Shown here: piece by piece, positions 56,101 through 63,109 of the stretch | Numbering within the stretch: the stretch's first letter is position 1 | Layout of the letters: each line of letters begins with the position of its first letter | Assembly: GCF_963678635.1 (NCBI RefSeq) | Contig: NC_087063.1 | Location: forward strand, 58,970,759-59,034,758 | Length of the DNA stretch: 64,000 bases | Source: Symsagittifera roscoffensis | Lineage: Eukaryota > Xenacoelomorpha > Acoela > Convolutidae | Direction: 5' to 3' | Translations under genes and position numbers: made by a program | Notes under the pieces: model-generated | Told to the model about the DNA's origin: nothing | Database searches by the model: none | What the model saw: only the letters and a program-made list of their open reading frames with translations

Positions 56101-58345
56101 AGGAAAAAATCTTGCATTACCAGACACCTTAAGTCGAAATACACCACCTGAATTACTTACACGAAAAACAACAGTTGAAATACCCAAAAACATAAAATTC
56201 TACCTTGCAGAAAACGAAACATCACCCCGATTGGAATGCAAATATGCAGTAAAAACTGATATTGAACAATCACAAATAAATAATTTACAACATTTCCCAC
56301 TTTATTTAGATTGTCAAAATAATCATTATGAAGTTGATCTACTTGGAACATCAACTTTCAAACCAATCCCATATTCTCAATGGATCAAAAATAACACCCA
56401 ACAAAAACGAACAAAACAACACCCGCCTAAAAAAGACCATTTTCCACTAATTGAAAAAGAAGATTTAACTGATAAAATAAATTTATCAGGACCACAAACA
56501 AATGATTCAAAATACACAATAAATCAAGTTTTTGACCTTCACGACCCACTTGACACAATACCCTTATCTAAATTAGAAATCGAAAACATTTTTCTCCCCC
56601 CAACAGAAACAATTACAATTTCAACACTGAAACAATATCAAAACCTTGACCCAGTAATTCGACAACTGAAATCATGGCACAAATATAAAACTAAACCTAT
56701 CAAAGCAGATTCAACCATTCTAGGAAACAAAACACTCCTCCGATACTTTCGCAAATTTAACAACACAACAATTAACGAAAATACAGACCTTTTAGAGTAT
56801 AACCTGAATGAATCTACAGTTCCATGTCTCCCTTTAAGTATGATTCTTATAGCTTTTAATATTTCACATACACAAAATATTAAAGGACACTCTGGATCAG
56901 AAAAAACATATTCAAATTTTATACAAAATTTTTACTTCCCAAATGCACCAATTTGGATAAAAGTACTATGCAATGATTGTATAGTATGTCAACTAAATAA
57001 ACCTTACCCAAATCAAAAACAAATAGCACAAAAACAAGATTTTAAAGGACAAAGTTTGTACTTTAACCATCGTATCTCATTTGATACTAAGGGACCAATT
57101 TCACCCTCATCAGAAGGAAACTCCTACATTATGGTAATTGTTGACGCATTTACACATTATGTAGCACTTAACCCAGTACCACATTGTAACGCTTATTACG
57201 CTTACACAACACTCTATGAACACTGGATAGCAAAATTCGGACTACCAGAAATTTTAGTTACAGACAACGGTACAGAATTCATAAATAATGAAATTATCAC
57301 ACTATGTCATTTATATAACATTAAACACAAACCACGTACATCTCATGCACCTTGGACAAACGGCTTAGTCGAAGGTATGAACCGTTCATTACAAGAATAT
57401 CTTAGATGTATCATCAACGGAAATGATACAAAATATACCGAATGGTCAGCAGATGTAAAATTATTTCCCTTAGCATATAATTCACAAATAACGACAACTT
57501 TAGGAATGTCACCATACGAAATGGTTTTTAACCAAAAGCCACGCAAACCAATAATGTTTACAGCAAATTCTCATAAAAACGCACAAGGTTATTGTCAACC
57601 AAATAAAGACTCAATTTGTTATAACCTACCTTTACATACACATGATGAAGATCATTTTCATCACCCACAAATTCTTAAACTAGCCTCCGGTACACACACC
57701 GAATGGATTCTAAATAGAGATAAAAAACACAATGAAATTTATCAAAAAATAACAAAAAAGTTATTACAAAGACAAAACATTAATGAACAAATCAATTCAC
57801 GTTTTACACCAGCCTCCGAATTAAAAATTGGAACATTTGTTTTAATACCTAATTTTAATACTCAAAAAGGAATTTCTAAAAAATTACAACCCCTTCGAAA
57901 AGGACCATACCAAATAATTGCAAAACCCACTGATGTCACATATAAAATTACCGACTCAAACACAAAAGAAATCGTTCAACATCGAAACAACCTATTACCT
58001 TATTACCCAAAAGAATACGCACTCCGCGAATTAACTCAATTATATTCTTTCACAGGATTAAAAATCATTCAAAATGAACCACATCTGAAAAACACAGAAC
58101 AAAATGATAACCCCATCGAAAATCAAAACACAAAACCAACCGCCACCAAAAACAATACACAAAACCATAAAGAATCTCCAAAACAAAGAAAAAATAGAAA
58201 AATGACAGAACAAATAATACCCCAAGAAGAAATAGACAAATCTGAACATAGAAAAACAACAAGACTCCGAAATCAACCACGTAAAAACTACAAAATGTTC
58301 ATCCCCCAATCTAAAATATTAAAGAAAGTAGAATTTAAAAAGTAA
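50123..58345 (+). CDS. Gag-Pol polyprotein, single frame (copy C)
   Basis: 2740 aa. Order: N-terminal region of unknown fold (1-240); Gln/Asn/Pro-rich spacer with QQPIQQQNP repeats (to about 570); capsid-like domain (about 602-790, starting MVFTGTDPEY); CCHC knuckle C-NY-C-RRYG-H-SISE-C at 842-855; Asn/Arg/Ser/Tyr-rich stretch (about 925-1070); aspartic protease DSGA at 1229-1232; RT with YLDD at 1737-1740; RNase H (catalytic Asp about 1886); integrase with CNDCIVC from 2283, triad D2321, D2381 and E2417 (35 residues between the last two) and GPY motif from 2594; basic tail. RT-RH-IN order and GPY/F place it in Ty3/gypsy. No stop or frameshift separates Gag from Pol, so their ratio must be set another way. 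Gag is far longer than usual. Confidence 0.95.
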   Translation: MSSTHTPGEETPDDDEIFPFIVDADTDRGQHIFCQNLLVNLFEPGISPCKTEFPDVKIKRQIIDHYLKDICNITQQYGIYSIEFTSPNHNNRKYTIQTDDLDLEFSKVFSEYIKSIQYHNSQRANSIFTNEVFAIIYSYISILENEIPITNVSPKETSKHLKVRHEITLLSSYLNIIKENFTKDDVSQHTKHDLQKILAWFIIDYFTHNIDLIAQARKNFRPQNSNDDTAITEQSDYVWDPEWSHPAFISFPQSISSQAIGTISYIRDYVRVIPLTIDATPLNYNTFLPDTQNNSLNSTVIHNENLNGTRNLTQQDIQTPSHFINEEIVHTTTTQQSISPIRPNLTTPRNTNPSQTQVTLQSTVKPSVAPKYSHMDYQTYRPMTIPPKTRKTFTRNNFADHNYNYTHPSKTYNQPQRNFNQYTRSRNWDNPMAQPNSTNFQTNPPRDHSENYPFFQQNKNKKQTSYQMDYLSSDDDFLQPDIFAQNTQEYRRQGIQRTRTSHRNFSPQPIDAQNQQPIQQQNPINTQSFQPIQQQNPMTAHSYQPSQMQNEIPLPYYLQQHEITRNQLSNFSQMPNAAESLQMTMNPYLMGGSSITSNKPLMVFTGTDPEYSVEDYLNAVTANLILNIGPEPINTPLHQNWIHRRTALIQTTLDGAAQKWFSVLPLEIKSNWKRFTQEFSKMFDSERNKQQQRVLCNEIRRLPNETIKQIAVRIETLVRKAYSLNTHDYKNTKMTEILMMTLTPQLRKIAIKKRASHPSSIREPDLDFRKLVDKLEQAEITMKLEETENLKLQYVNRIETTPTNINNIQESETDLVEKITEILNIYEKNPNFKGKPSFKKWCNYCRRYGHSISECRQKQQDNQNKPQKYKEPNKSFYQYMKKDQNLPNKTVHSNNSSGKPLPNNTNYTRNQSPYNSSYRGRSPERRNTYNSSQNHYNRPNSRNNYSRSNSNTQRFVSRSNSQSRNNYYPNNQSRNSSYNRNRNYSYNRNRSYSNNRNQNYPNNRSRNNSYNRSNYNRPNNNYQNRSRNNSQNRHPSYNNRYRNYSQSPHRNNNNYNNSNNRHRTSTPKHQRQINQVQSNPETTSDPPGIDDTVTDTLQLNQINCTSSDSESDTENTLSINMIKVENDYESVIYEQPFSSHIYENQSEFLQNYYTTPINSTPTTQETNEINTTDQTNKNTKTKCLNTNHIYQNIQKEQPKEKIWTIPFLLESPRNKEFQPPDLEIDFLIDSGAESNIINIPTWNEIKTLHPKLIPLETSSKLATAQGSTLINYGKIQLFLLPTRTMEQSKILNKPFKQIFHITDIKYNIIGIPFISKYIPTINILNSKILIKDKYTKTKETSLTFFQRLNKQPPFFSKFYPIFNKQRKHLKPLSGNIYNFSIKQVHQYAKEQNKQKFYMSEFEFKPIHKFFKITISSIKYLKNSNSDIISLHVYNNTPYQVTLPLGLLGYCETNATISPIHEKAYRVNNILQLLDICQSTILNEELSINNIISNENRNTDYFTKTPYFKPTFNISNYTEDQQKFLTMFNFQHSQITQDEFEKLAKQLIKYSSVYATSKFDVGKISSSLHLPLKPDAVFKKQRASKVPIHLHDKVNRLLDILEQYNIISPVNKEEQPKGNTFINPVIILAKGESLKIVLDARYLNSLIDESKCNWPIEPIQVILTKINGKYFTTADMNSAYNQMPLDEQSRRLTQFVIGNQQYEFNRLFYGISIGPAAFSAFMSKIFRPLILKKNAITYLDDVFMQSQTKDEMFKVLEKYHQILQNENLKAAPDKSHFFLTRVKFLGHNIERKTITPLKSRIDAIQKLQPPTNKKKIQEFLGMLNFLSKYVYKMQLYLRPFYNILRQQNNFEWNTEHQTRFEEIKKLLTEQISNTIPDSNQPFYAMCDASNFGIGAALLQSHNGTNKMNLISANSRLFTQAELRLSTLMRECTAIIYTLTEYEFLILGSKHPTVLFTDHKPIIFLFTQKSNPNHRVYRFQLILMKFPNLHIVWTAGKNLALPDTLSRNTPPELLTRKTTVEIPKNIKFYLAENETSPRLECKYAVKTDIEQSQINNLQHFPLYLDCQNNHYEVDLLGTSTFKPIPYSQWIKNNTQQKRTKQHPPKKDHFPLIEKEDLTDKINLSGPQTNDSKYTINQVFDLHDPLDTIPLSKLEIENIFLPPTETITISTLKQYQNLDPVIRQLKSWHKYKTKPIKADSTILGNKTLLRYFRKFNNTTINENTDLLEYNLNESTVPCLPLSMILIAFNISHTQNIKGHSGSEKTYSNFIQNFYFPNAPIWIKVLCNDCIVCQLNKPYPNQKQIAQKQDFKGQSLYFNHRISFDTKGPISPSSEGNSYIMVIVDAFTHYVALNPVPHCNAYYAYTTLYEHWIAKFGLPEILVTDNGTEFINNEIITLCHLYNIKHKPRTSHAPWTNGLVEGMNRSLQEYLRCIINGNDTKYTEWSADVKLFPLAYNSQITTTLGMSPYEMVFNQKPRKPIMFTANSHKNAQGYCQPNKDSICYNLPLHTHDEDHFHHPQILKLASGTHTEWILNRDKKHNEIYQKITKKLLQRQNINEQINSRFTPASELKIGTFVLIPNFNTQKGISKKLQPLRKGPYQIIAKPTDVTYKITDSNTKEIVQHRNNLLPYYPKEYALRELTQLYSFTGLKIIQNEPHLKNTEQNDNPIENQNTKPTATKNNTQNHKESPKQRKNRKMTEQIIPQEEIDKSEHRKTTRLRNQPRKNYKMFIPQSKILKKVEFKK

Positions 58346-58945
58346 TTTTAAGATTTCATATTTCACAATCTTGAAACCTCCGTAACATTTTTCATTTCAA
58401 TTTTTCAAAATAACATGCTCACAAGTACGCAATAATTCTAGTTCAAAATAGACCAATAGGATTCATCCAATCCGCCACTTTCTCTAACTCAAACTAAGAT
58501 CAATTAGACGAATAATCTAGAACTCCAGGCACATCTCTAACTATAACTTTACAACCTCCAGGTCAAAAATAAGCAAATCACTCCAACTTGACAACTAAAA
58601 TAAATATCACCATAATACCGTACCCCTCCCTTATCTAATAACCCAAAGATCAACAAAATTTCCCCAACTCAGACCACGAATACCCCCAAAACAAATTTGA
58701 TAACTTAGCCTAAAGTAACAAAATGAAGATTTTAATTAGCCTAAAGTATAAAAATCTCACCATACCCCGGATCATTTGACAAACAAAAATAAAGAAAAAG
58801 ACGACCTCCCAGTCACCATGAAAATTGCCCCCAACAATTTTTTACAAAACTCAACCCACTTGTCAAAAAACTAATAAATAATCCGACCACACTAGAAAAT
58901 CGCCTCAAACAGCAAAAAATATTCGACCAAGAGATCATTTCTTAA
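58346..58945 (+). other. Spacer between pol and ORF4 (copy C)
   Basis: 600 nt non-coding, with TTAGCCTAAAG at 58705 and 58736 (31 bp apart, as in A and B) and a conserved stretch around CACTTGTCAAAAAACTAATA near 58857-58877. Confidence 0.5.
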
Positions 58946-59176
58946 ATGCTCTTCTCTCAAACAGTTGCTCAAACACTTATAAATTTTAAACATTTTTTTT
59001 CAATACTTGAAGCCTTTATAATATTTCTTTTTGATATACTTGAATCTTTTCTAATAATCCTAATCATTTTTTGTAACATTTTTTTAATTTTCTACACTAT
59101 TCTCGAACTATTCCTCCAACTTTCGAAAACCCTTGAATATATCCACAGGTACGATTTTAACAACTTGTCTAAATGA
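58946..59176 (+). CDS. ORF4, small hydrophobic protein (copy C)
   Basis: 76 aa. Hydrophobic from about residue 14 to 58 with a central FLFDILESF, suggesting one long or two short membrane spans, and a polar C-terminus. The TGA stop overlaps the ORF5 ATG as ATGA, a common coupling arrangement. Present in A and B at the same place. Function unknown; a viroporin-like or Env-assisting role is speculation. Confidence 0.65.
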   Translation: MLFSQTVAQTLINFKHFFSILEAFIIFLFDILESFLIILIIFCNIFLIFYTILELFLQLSKTLEYIHRYDFNNLSK

Positions 59177-59361
59177 TACGAACAATTTTCAGAAGAACCG
59201 ATATTTTTTTATTGTTTGTAATTTTCATAGCATTTTTATCATCCCTCATTTTGACCATCTGTAAATGTATAAAGAAAGCAATCCTCACATTTGCCCTAGC
59301 AACAGTCCTTCTAATTCTTTTTTTGGAAGAATATTATAATAAACACAAAATTTCTCACTAA
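59173..59361 (+). CDS. ORF5, small two-segment membrane protein (copy C)
   Basis: 62 aa. Basic start MIRTIFRR, hydrophobic segment about 11-29, Cys/Lys turn (CKCIKKA), second hydrophobic segment about 36-50, then EEYYNKHKISH. Predicted hairpin in the membrane. The CKCIKKA turn is invariant in A, B and C. Starts inside the stop of ORF4. Confidence 0.65.
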   Translation: MIRTIFRRTDIFLLFVIFIAFLSSLILTICKCIKKAILTFALATVLLILFLEEYYNKHKISH

Positions 59362-59369
59362 AGTAATAA

Positions 59370-60503
59370 TTCAAAAAACCATCAAAAATTGCTACCCAAC
59401 AGTCACAGCATCAGTCTTCACCGACATCATCCCAAGATAACCAAACACCACCTTCAACTACTCAAAATCCTCAAACGTCTACACGAATTTCTTTTCAAGA
59501 CAATCCATACACTTTTGAAGAACGACATACTCGTTTATCAGAACCACTAGAACCAGTCCAACGACAAGCACCTTTAAGCGAACCAACATATAACCTATAC
59601 CCAACACTACCACAAGAACTAAGTAGAATAAGAAATTCTAGTCAAAGCCAAAATACAGTCGAAATAAATAGACAAATTATACATCCTCGACGAAACAGAA
59701 ATCTTCAAACTCCCCGAGTTCATTTTGATATACCTCAATCCCCATCACAAAACACTCCAGAAAACCCCATTGGTATATTACCAGAAACCCCTACGCTTCT
59801 TTCACAACGTAGCACCTCAAGCCTACCATCAGATTACTTAGGTTCAACACCAACATCTGAGCAAATACGTGAAAATCCCTTTAACCCCCCAAACCAGGCA
59901 TCGCGACTACCATATTGGACTACACATTCATTTACACAAGGTGAACCAAATTTAGTCAATGACCCCATAGATATTTCTACGGATACAACAACATCCTCAT
60001 CACTACCAGAAACATTATCACTACCATCAACACCATCAATAAGCCAGTTTTCACCACCACCCTTTAACTTAAACTTTCCAAATAATCTCGACGCCAGATA
60101 TCGAGAACAATCATCAATAAATATTCCTTTAAGATTAGATTGGAATACATTCACAGCACCTCCACCATTATTTGGACAACATCAAGAAAGTAACCGCCTT
60201 CATAACTGGGCACTTAATAGATTACAATATCGCCAAGATATTCACAACGATATCCGTGATCACAATATTCAAATACTCCAACAAAACAGTTTACAATTAA
60301 AGTTTGAAATCACAGTTAAGTTAAATAATATTACCCAACATCCCTACCCATTAAATCCACCTAACATAACAGCTCAATCACTACCACCACCGTTTATAAC
60401 TACTGAAGTAATATACAAATACGACAGATATACCAAAAACACAATTGGCTACATTACATTTTATAATCCATACTCAGGATTATCATACACATGTATATTC
60501 TAA
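59370..60503 (+). CDS. ORF6, 377-codon frame without ATG (copy C)
   Basis: Open from just after TAA 59367-59369 to TAA 60501-60503 with no in-frame ATG that I can find. N-terminal half rich in Ser, Thr, Pro and Gln, including ISFQDNPYTFEERH. C-terminal half more evenly composed, with WNTFTAPPPLFG and a hydrophobic, Tyr-rich end (GYITFYNPYSGLSYTCIF). The last 13 nt overlap env. It cannot be reached by simple frameshifting from ORF5, because ORF5 stops before this frame opens. An AG preceded by pyrimidines (CTCACTAAAG in C, CTTTTTCACTAAAAG in A) at the opening suggests a 3' splice site and an AUG from an upstream exon. Non-AUG initiation is the alternative. No family recognised. Confidence 0.65.
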   Translation, partial: FKKPSKIATQQSQHQSSPTSSQDNQTPPSTTQNPQTSTRISFQDNPYTFEERHTRLSEPLEPVQRQAPLSEPTYNLYPTLPQELSRIRNSSQSQNTVEINRQIIHPRRNRNLQTPRVHFDIPQSPSQNTPENPIGILPETPTLLSQRSTSSLPSDYLGSTPTSEQIRENPFNPPNQASRLPYWTTHSFTQGEPNLVNDPIDISTDTTTSSSLPETLSLPSTPSISQFSPPPFNLNFPNNLDARYREQSSINIPLRLDWNTFTAPPPLFGQHQESNRLHNWALNRLQYRQDIHNDIRDHNIQILQQNSLQLKFEITVKLNNITQHPYPLNPPNITAQSLPPPFITTEVIYKYDRYTKNTIGYITFYNPYSGLSYTCIF

Positions 60504-63109
60504 AATTATTAATTTTTCTCCAACTCCTTTTTCTAGTAATCTCAAATCAAAATATAAACCCTTCTCCTCGTACAGGACCACAAGATTTATTAGTAACACA
60601 TTACGATTGTGAAGAAAATGAACAAAAAACACTACATAAATATGCAATAAATCAAGTATCACAATGTGAAACAGAACCACAAGCTATAGAAACCACAGAT
60701 GTAATAGCAACACTCTATTCAAAAGCCCGAGCAACAACAGTTACAGGTTATAAATTCACAGCAACATTTTCCGAAAAGAAAGTACATTGTTCACAAGTCT
60801 CGAATGGAAACAAAAACCGACTTGACCATGAATCATTCTATCAAAGTAATATAGAACGTCTTTTACATCTCAATCCCGACGATTGTAAAAATGAATTACT
60901 AAGACTAAACATCACACAAAATAAAAACTCCCAAAGAAAATTAGTTAATTTTCAAGTTTTTTCAGACTCTGTACATCAATCACAACTTGAAAGACACCAA
61001 GGACATATAAAACTAGACGAAAAATACCCGTATAACGGCGCACACGGACGATTAACCTATGACCTACACGATAAACATTGGATACCACACATTGGTATAA
61101 ATGACCCATCAAACTGCAAAGCAGACACAAAAAATAAAGGATACCAAGAAATAATGTTTTTCGATTGGAAAATACAACTCGAAAAAATACAACTAACACG
61201 AGATTTATCTGATAATACAATGATCTATCAAGGAATCCGACTACCTTGTAAAAATGATCAAGGATATTGCGACCCTACAACAAGAACACAAGCAACAATT
61301 GTTTGGTTCCCCGAAGATACATGTACAACATTTCAAGTAGCAAAAATACACGCTCGTATGATAAAATTTCACGAAAAATATTTTATACAATCAATTCCAT
61401 ATGAACAAGTCCATCCATCACGAAAACTAAGTTCTAATTTTAGAAACATAGACAATATAGAAAACAAATTGACACGTTTTCAAATATATCAAGAAACAGA
61501 ACTTGCATGTAAATACAGGAATCCACTTCACAGAACACAATACTCTGAAATATTAGTTGAATACGAAAAAGGATTCGACATGACCACTGGAAAAATAAAA
61601 ATCGACCCATATGCCACAGGTCATCCTTTAAACGAAGGAACATCCTATATACCAGTTAATTTTCAAAAAAGCAACGGACAACCTGGTGGACATCTAAAAC
61701 CTCAGGACACCAGAAGCACACGCTTACAAGAATTATCACTAATGAACACTACATATTTCGGTAATATCCACTATGATATTCATTTAGATATGAAACTAGA
61801 TTATACAATTAGCCGAATTTTTCAAGAAATGTCACTCTCCGAATTAGAAACACTACACCAATTATGCGAATTAGAACGAACACAAATATTACAATCACTT
61901 GCACTAGCAGTATTAAAAATACCCTATGCAGGATACTTATTATCTGGAAATAGATCAAATTTTTTAGACTATGAAGGAAACATCTTATGGTTTTATACTT
62001 GTACTAAAAAAGTATCACCACTATACGTTTTTGAAGATAAACGATGTTATAAAAGAATCCCTATCTTTTATAAGAATAAAGTACATTTCGTGGATACACT
62101 TTCACGAAGAACCTATTTCTGGGATACCGCAGTCCCATGTGGATCAGAAAACAGCCACAATGTAGTACAACTAAACCCTGATGAAAATAAATATTATCTT
62201 CTCACACCATATCCCACATTAATGCAATCACTCAAAAAATTTTCACCAGAAAGCAATCGCGCTATTGCTCGAAACCCAAATATAGACTTACAATCAATAG
62301 GAATCTATTCAAAATCAGATATTCAACATCACATTAGAACACAACAATTCCAAGAATTATTAACACAAATGGACACTATACAAAGACAATCAATAGACCA
62401 AAATTTACGCAAACTTGCAGAAACCGCAGGATTTGCCGATATCTACACGCAAGACTATAGCGGATATTTTAAGGACATTAAAGATTACATATATCTAAAC
62501 GGTGAAAAATACCGTCCCCAAGATATATCACCAATTAACATTTTTAGCTTTGTTACACTCAAAAATGAGATCCTCGATTTTCTAGGATGGCCCTACTACA
62601 TCTTAGAAAAATTGACTATTTTATACGCAATGTTTAACTTTATTGGATTTCTTTTCTCACTTTTAAAAGGAATCTACAACACATGTGCTATACACACACA
62701 AGTAAACAGACAAGCAAGTGTAGCACGCATACTATTTGCAGGATTTTTTGGAATCTTTTCTACATCTATAAACAAAATTCTTTTAGACGCACAAATAAAA
62801 GAATATAACACAAAAATAACAACACGACAAAATACATACGACGAAGAACATAACAATGTAGACATAACGCCAACGGCACCACAATTACCAGCCCTACCAA
62901 ATAACCATCCACTATCCCTAATCCCACGAAATTTTCGAAACTTAGCCATCACACATAATCCAAATTTTCGACTCACCACATCACAAAGTCCCATTCAACA
63001 TATAATGACACACCAGTCACAAGATGATAATACTTATGAACAAATTATTGAACAACCCCATACCACCGCTTTTCAGTCTCAAAATAATCATTTTTTTAGC
63101 CCACGATGA
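60491..63109 (+). CDS. Envelope-like glycoprotein (copy C)
   Basis: 872 aa. Signal peptide about 1-19, ectodomain with scattered Cys and several N-x-S/T sites, hydrophobic segments about 708-731 and 742-765, and a C-terminal tail of about 107 residues rich in Pro, Asn and Gln. The ectodomain between about 580 and 650 is Gln/Leu-rich and helix-like (for example QFQELLTQMDTIQRQ). Downstream of pol, as expected for Env. No clear furin site. I cannot assign the fusion class or the viral source. The ATG lies 13 nt inside ORF6, and the stop overlaps the ORF8 ATG. Nearly full-length match to A, and to the wreck in B. Confidence 0.87.
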   Translation: MYILKLLIFLQLLFLVISNQNINPSPRTGPQDLLVTHYDCEENEQKTLHKYAINQVSQCETEPQAIETTDVIATLYSKARATTVTGYKFTATFSEKKVHCSQVSNGNKNRLDHESFYQSNIERLLHLNPDDCKNELLRLNITQNKNSQRKLVNFQVFSDSVHQSQLERHQGHIKLDEKYPYNGAHGRLTYDLHDKHWIPHIGINDPSNCKADTKNKGYQEIMFFDWKIQLEKIQLTRDLSDNTMIYQGIRLPCKNDQGYCDPTTRTQATIVWFPEDTCTTFQVAKIHARMIKFHEKYFIQSIPYEQVHPSRKLSSNFRNIDNIENKLTRFQIYQETELACKYRNPLHRTQYSEILVEYEKGFDMTTGKIKIDPYATGHPLNEGTSYIPVNFQKSNGQPGGHLKPQDTRSTRLQELSLMNTTYFGNIHYDIHLDMKLDYTISRIFQEMSLSELETLHQLCELERTQILQSLALAVLKIPYAGYLLSGNRSNFLDYEGNILWFYTCTKKVSPLYVFEDKRCYKRIPIFYKNKVHFVDTLSRRTYFWDTAVPCGSENSHNVVQLNPDENKYYLLTPYPTLMQSLKKFSPESNRAIARNPNIDLQSIGIYSKSDIQHHIRTQQFQELLTQMDTIQRQSIDQNLRKLAETAGFADIYTQDYSGYFKDIKDYIYLNGEKYRPQDISPINIFSFVTLKNEILDFLGWPYYILEKLTILYAMFNFIGFLFSLLKGIYNTCAIHTQVNRQASVARILFAGFFGIFSTSINKILLDAQIKEYNTKITTRQNTYDEEHNNVDITPTAPQLPALPNNHPLSLIPRNFRNLAITHNPNFRLTTSQSPIQHIMTHQSQDDNTYEQIIEQPHTTAFQSQNNHFFSPR

